NCBI GenBank assembly: GCA_015680685.1
Contig: MNCI01007673.1
Coordinates: 6,830-70,829, forward strand
Origin: Gnetum montanum
Lineage: Eukaryota; Streptophyta; Gnetopsida; Gnetales; Gnetaceae
Reading direction: 5' to 3'
DNA length: 64,000 nucleotides
Under the pieces are notes generated by a model. The model ran no database searches. It was not told the DNA's origin and worked only from the letters and a program-made list of their open reading frames with translations. This document shows positions 60,953 through 64,000 of this stretch, one piece after another. A program made the translations under genes and the position numbers. Position 1 is the stretch's first letter. Each line of letters begins with the position of its first letter.

Positions 60953-62350
60953 TGTACCATCCGAAATCGTCGGTGCAAGGCTGGAATGAAACAAACACCG
61001 ATAGATCCCCAAAAGAAATATAGAAGACCCTACTTTCGCTTGAGGGCGAGCTAGAATTAACGAAGGTAGAGTACCTTGTATGGTCCGCACGTGGATTAGA
61101 CAAGGATTTCCCCAAACGTATGCCAATGTGCAATATGCTGGGTTATATGTAAACAGTGTAATAAGCATAAACCAGAACATAAATGTGCAAAAATATAAAC
61201 AACGAGATAGGCAAGAATGAATGAAAACTATAAAAAATCTTAATTGGAAATGAAGGAATTTTATTGCAAAAATGAGGATTACAGTGCACCGGTCTGAATG
61301 CAGTTGTGGGACTGACACAAGGCAGACGAAGAGCCCCGGTGGATGCAGATGGATGATGGTATGCTATTTTGGACTGTATGCACAGCGTGAAGGCTGTATG
61401 GTTAGTGTGCAGGGTTAAAGTCCAGCATGCAGGGTTGGTGTTCAAATTTTGCTAAGTGTCTCATATTCCTATTTTTTTTTTTTGTCTGTTTGTCAAAATT
61501 GTGAACCCCGATCTAGTGAAAAATTGGGGTTTTTATGAGGGTTTTAAGCGTTGGATTTGGATCTAGCAGGGTATGAGTGGCCGTAGGTGAGAGAATTTCG
61601 GGTCAGATGACAGGTGGCTATGTTGCCCAAGTACAAAGAATATTATAACTATGCAACGTGCTACATGCCAACGTGTGCTGCTACACGCCAGCGTGTACAT
61701 GCTGGGCGTGTGAACTTAGTGTACAAACTTGACCAAAACAAAAGAATTCATTTTTACAAACTATTGTTACAACAGGAGGTATCCAAATCAGCCCTTGGAT
61801 TTGAGCTTAGATGTAATGAGAATGCTGCCTGTGGATATTCAGCTCAGTTGGACTTGATCTGACATGGTTCTGGAAGATTTCAATTGATGTACGCTGTGCT
61901 GCACGCTGGATGGTGCACGCCGGGCATACACACTGGGCATGCAAGAGGAAGATGCTTAGCATGTGTACTCCAAAGTGCATGATTTCAAGGTCAAAACTCA
62001 ATTTTCTTGCCCCCCCAATGATGCCTAACAATTTACCTATCTTTGAGAGTTGATGCCCTATGAAAATCTTGCTCTGAAGTGCATGTTTCAGGTAGTCTTT
62101 GAAGTTACATGCTGGGCATGCACGCTGCATACTCAGTGAAAACTAAGTATTTTGAGCTCAAAATTTGCCAGGTTTGATGCCGGATGTCACCGTAGTCTTC
62201 TGTGGATTCCATGGAACCATTTCTTGCTTAGTTCGACGTCGTTTGAAGCTACCCGTGAGGCTGTCAAGCTTTAGTCATGGTGGGGAGCATCACAATTTTA
62301 GCTCAATTCTTGTTGGAGAAGTACTAAGCCCAGAATTTTGTGGTGTTTCA
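60953..62350 (-). repeat. 5' LTR of element A
   Basis: 1398 bp. Transcription would run to lower coordinates; an AATAAA signal on the minus strand lies at 61260-61265 (and at the same place in the other LTR, near 44080). ORFs 60939-61445 and 61614-62130 are within the LTR and are not genes. Confidence 0.9.
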
Positions 62351-62355
62351 GATAT

Positions 62356-63690
62356 GAGATAACAATGCTAAGGAAGAGCCTTTATCAAATAAATTTAATT
62401 ATAGCCTTTGTTTACAAAGGCTACTATAATTTCCTCATTCATAACTACTCGGTTTGCTGATTATCTCATATACTAAAAGAAGAAAAGAGTTCCTTCTAAA
62501 TCATATAGCTATAGGACCTAAACATTGTTACATCAAGTCAAAAACTTCATATAAATAGAGAAAATTTGCTAAAAACATTTATGAAAATGACTTGGTGTAC
62601 CAGTATATTCCAAAGGAAAATCAATTGAAAGTTTTCCAAGATGCTCATAAAGAACCATGTGAAGATCACTACACAAGAAAGATAAGAACTATCAAAATCC
62701 TCATGGCTAGATATTTCTTGTCAATATTCTTCCATGATGTGCATAACTTTACAAAATTATAGAAGTGTTGTTAATGAGATGATGGGATAACAACATGTTT
62801 TGAGGAACCATATTGGTGGATCTAGCCACTAAAATCTCTTTATTTATAAAGCTTTGACTTTACGAATCCCATCATTCCTTCTTCAAATAGAAAACCATAT
62901 ATCATTATTTTTATGGACTATATACAAAGTGGACTAAGTAGCTATAGTAATTTATTGTACTACAACTAGTACTAAATTCTTTGAGAAATATGTGGTAAAT
63001 AGGTTTGGCATGCCATGTGCACTTATATTAGACAATGACATACATTTTACAAGGCTAACATTCTAAAAGTTGATACAATACTTAGGGGTATAGTACAAAT
63101 TAAGTACACCATACTATCCTCAAGATAAATTAACAAATAGAAAATTAACTTATATCTTAACATAAACCATTAGTAGATATACAAAGAGTTAGAGCACCAA
63201 ACTCAATGATGCTTTATGAAATTATAGATCAACTTGAAAACTTCCTATTGGGTATTCTCCTTACAAACTAATGTATGAAAATTTTTTCAAATTACCAAAT
63301 AAAATAGAACTATATACAATAAATACTACATATAACTTGGAATTAGACCTCACATTAGCATACATGAATATTTGGTAAATTTAAACATGATAAGTGAAAA
63401 TAGGATGATTTCCGTAATGCATAATGAAATATATAAAGTCTCTAATGAGCAAAGGCATAGCCTAAGGATTAGACACTTAGACCTTCAACCAAGTAACAAA
63501 GTCCTTTATTATAATCCAAATTTTGCACCATAATGTACCAAATTTCAAAAATTTTAAAAAGGACATATATAGTTTAGATGATTTCTAGGTCTATAAACTT
63601 ACAAATTTACCACCCATGTAATCAACATAGGCTTATTTAGGTAAACATAGAGTAAGTCAAGCCATTCAAAGAATCTTGTCAAACTAATAC
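62356..63690 (+). pseudogene. pol: Integrase of element D (Athila lineage), interrupted by element A
   Basis: It continues D's polyprotein after the GATAT duplicate. Blocks in order: a degenerate zinc-binding segment near 62650-62760; FEKYVVNRFGMPCALILDND then IHFTRLTF (usual RFGxPRALISDxGxHF, one core Asp kept); YKLSTPYYPQDKLTNRKL; LNDALWNYRSTWKLPIGYSP then YKLMYENFFKLPNKIEL (usual LDDALWAYRTAxKTPIGMSP, YRLVYGKACHLPVELE), a hallmark of Athila integrases; NLELDLTLA; and a final SNKVLYYNPNF block (usual GDKVLLxNSRL). Frequent TAG/TAA stops make it dead. Confidence 0.75.
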
Positions 63691-64000
63691 CTTGAACACT
63701 TCAAACACTATCATTACTAAATTGATGTTTTACATATCCTCTTGAAAACTCAATAATGAAGAAGATCCTTTAATTTGATATAAATGCATTTTTATCTTTT
63801 CATTTTAGATTTTTTTTAGTTTTCAAATTTCTTAGAATTTCCTAATTTCTTGAATATTTTTCACTTATTTTTCATTTTCTAATTCTTCATGTGTTTTCAA
63901 TTTCTTCCAAGTGTTTTAATGTTTTTATAATTTTACACTTAAAATTATTTTAATGTTTTTGTTAATGAGATTATTGCTTATGTATAGAAATCAACTTCAT
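63691..64000. other. Downstream of integrase, AT/T-rich, no gene
   Basis: T-rich low-complexity sequence following D's integrase; probably its 3' untranslated part. No PPT or LTR start seen before the window ends. Confidence 0.5.

Larger units (their letters stand above)
43775..62350 (-). mobile_element. Element A: complete Tat-lineage Ty3/gypsy retrotransposon with an antisense gene
   Basis: The LTR pair 43775-45178 and 60953-62350 has TG...CA termini, and GATAT is repeated perfectly at 43770-43774 and 62351-62355. Minus-strand order: 5' LTR, PBS, leader with 39-bp repeats, gag, protease, a 6-kb spacer carrying a plus-strand multi-exon gene, RT, RNase H, archaeal-type RNase H, integrase, hairpin repeats, PPT, 3' LTR. 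The second RNase H after the RT-linked one and the gag and protease motifs place it in the Tat lineage; size and the long PR-RT gap recall Ogre-like members. By eye the LTRs differ at about one base in ten, mostly transitions, so the copy is not recent. Scattered stops and an integrase active-site change make it non-autonomous now. Confidence 0.9.

Noticed and set aside
1-64000. tRNA, rRNA, snoRNA or organelle DNA insertions.
   Set aside because: No cloverleaf boxes, rRNA core or plastid/mitochondrial gene recognised by eye; tRNA-like words occur only as retroelement primer-binding sites.

Overview
The window is nuclear DNA of a large, AT-rich plant genome made of nested retrotransposons. The mix of lineages (Ty3/gypsy Tat and Athila, a Tekay/Del-type LTR, Ty1/copia SIRE/Maximus-type), the heavy decay of the older copies by C-to-T changes and the multi-kilobase distances without host genes suggest a giant-genome seed plant. 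A gymnosperm is plausible but not provable from the sequence. I see no ordinary single-copy host gene, no rRNA or tRNA gene and no CRISPR array.

Layout. 1-1053 is the end of a minus-strand LTR that abuts an older LTR relic (1054-2030) carrying a 10 x 14 bp minisatellite. 3.4-5.7 kb is the 3' part of a plus-strand element (unrecognised frame, polypurine tract, LTR). 7878-16847 is a probable Tekay-type solo LTR split by element B (9884-16124, minus strand, TSD GTATA), an Athila-like gag-only element. 17.9-28.1 kb is an old plus-strand Ty3/gypsy polyprotein (element E: gag, PR, archaeal-type RNase H, RT, RNase H, INT). Its RT is cut exactly by a SIRE-like copia element (20765-26632, TSD ATAAG) that has lost pol. 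28.1-34.1 kb is a decayed plus-strand Tat element (F). 38.1-43.8 and 62.4-63.7 kb are pieces of an Athila-lineage element (D, plus strand).

The youngest and most complete unit is element A, 43775-62350 (18,576 bp, minus strand, TSD GATAT, 1.4 kb LTRs), inserted into the end of D's RNase H. It has LTR, PBS, a leader with 4 x 39 bp repeats, gag, PR, RT, RNase H, archaeal RNase H, INT, PPT and LTR. Its integrase has lost the catalytic glutamate. Between PR and RT lies about 6 kb holding an opposite-strand (plus) gene of at least eight exons with its own TATA box. Four of its GT-AG introns join in phase. It encodes a weak FCP1/NIF-like HAD domain, a plant-transposon-protein-like domain and an acidic/coiled-coil tail. 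The gene is bracketed by arrays of AGTTTA-plus-hairpin repeats that also occur after INT. This cassette is the most interesting object in the window.

Five single-N positions lie inside or next to duplicated sequence and look like assembly joins. One of them creates an apparent frameshift in element A's RT.
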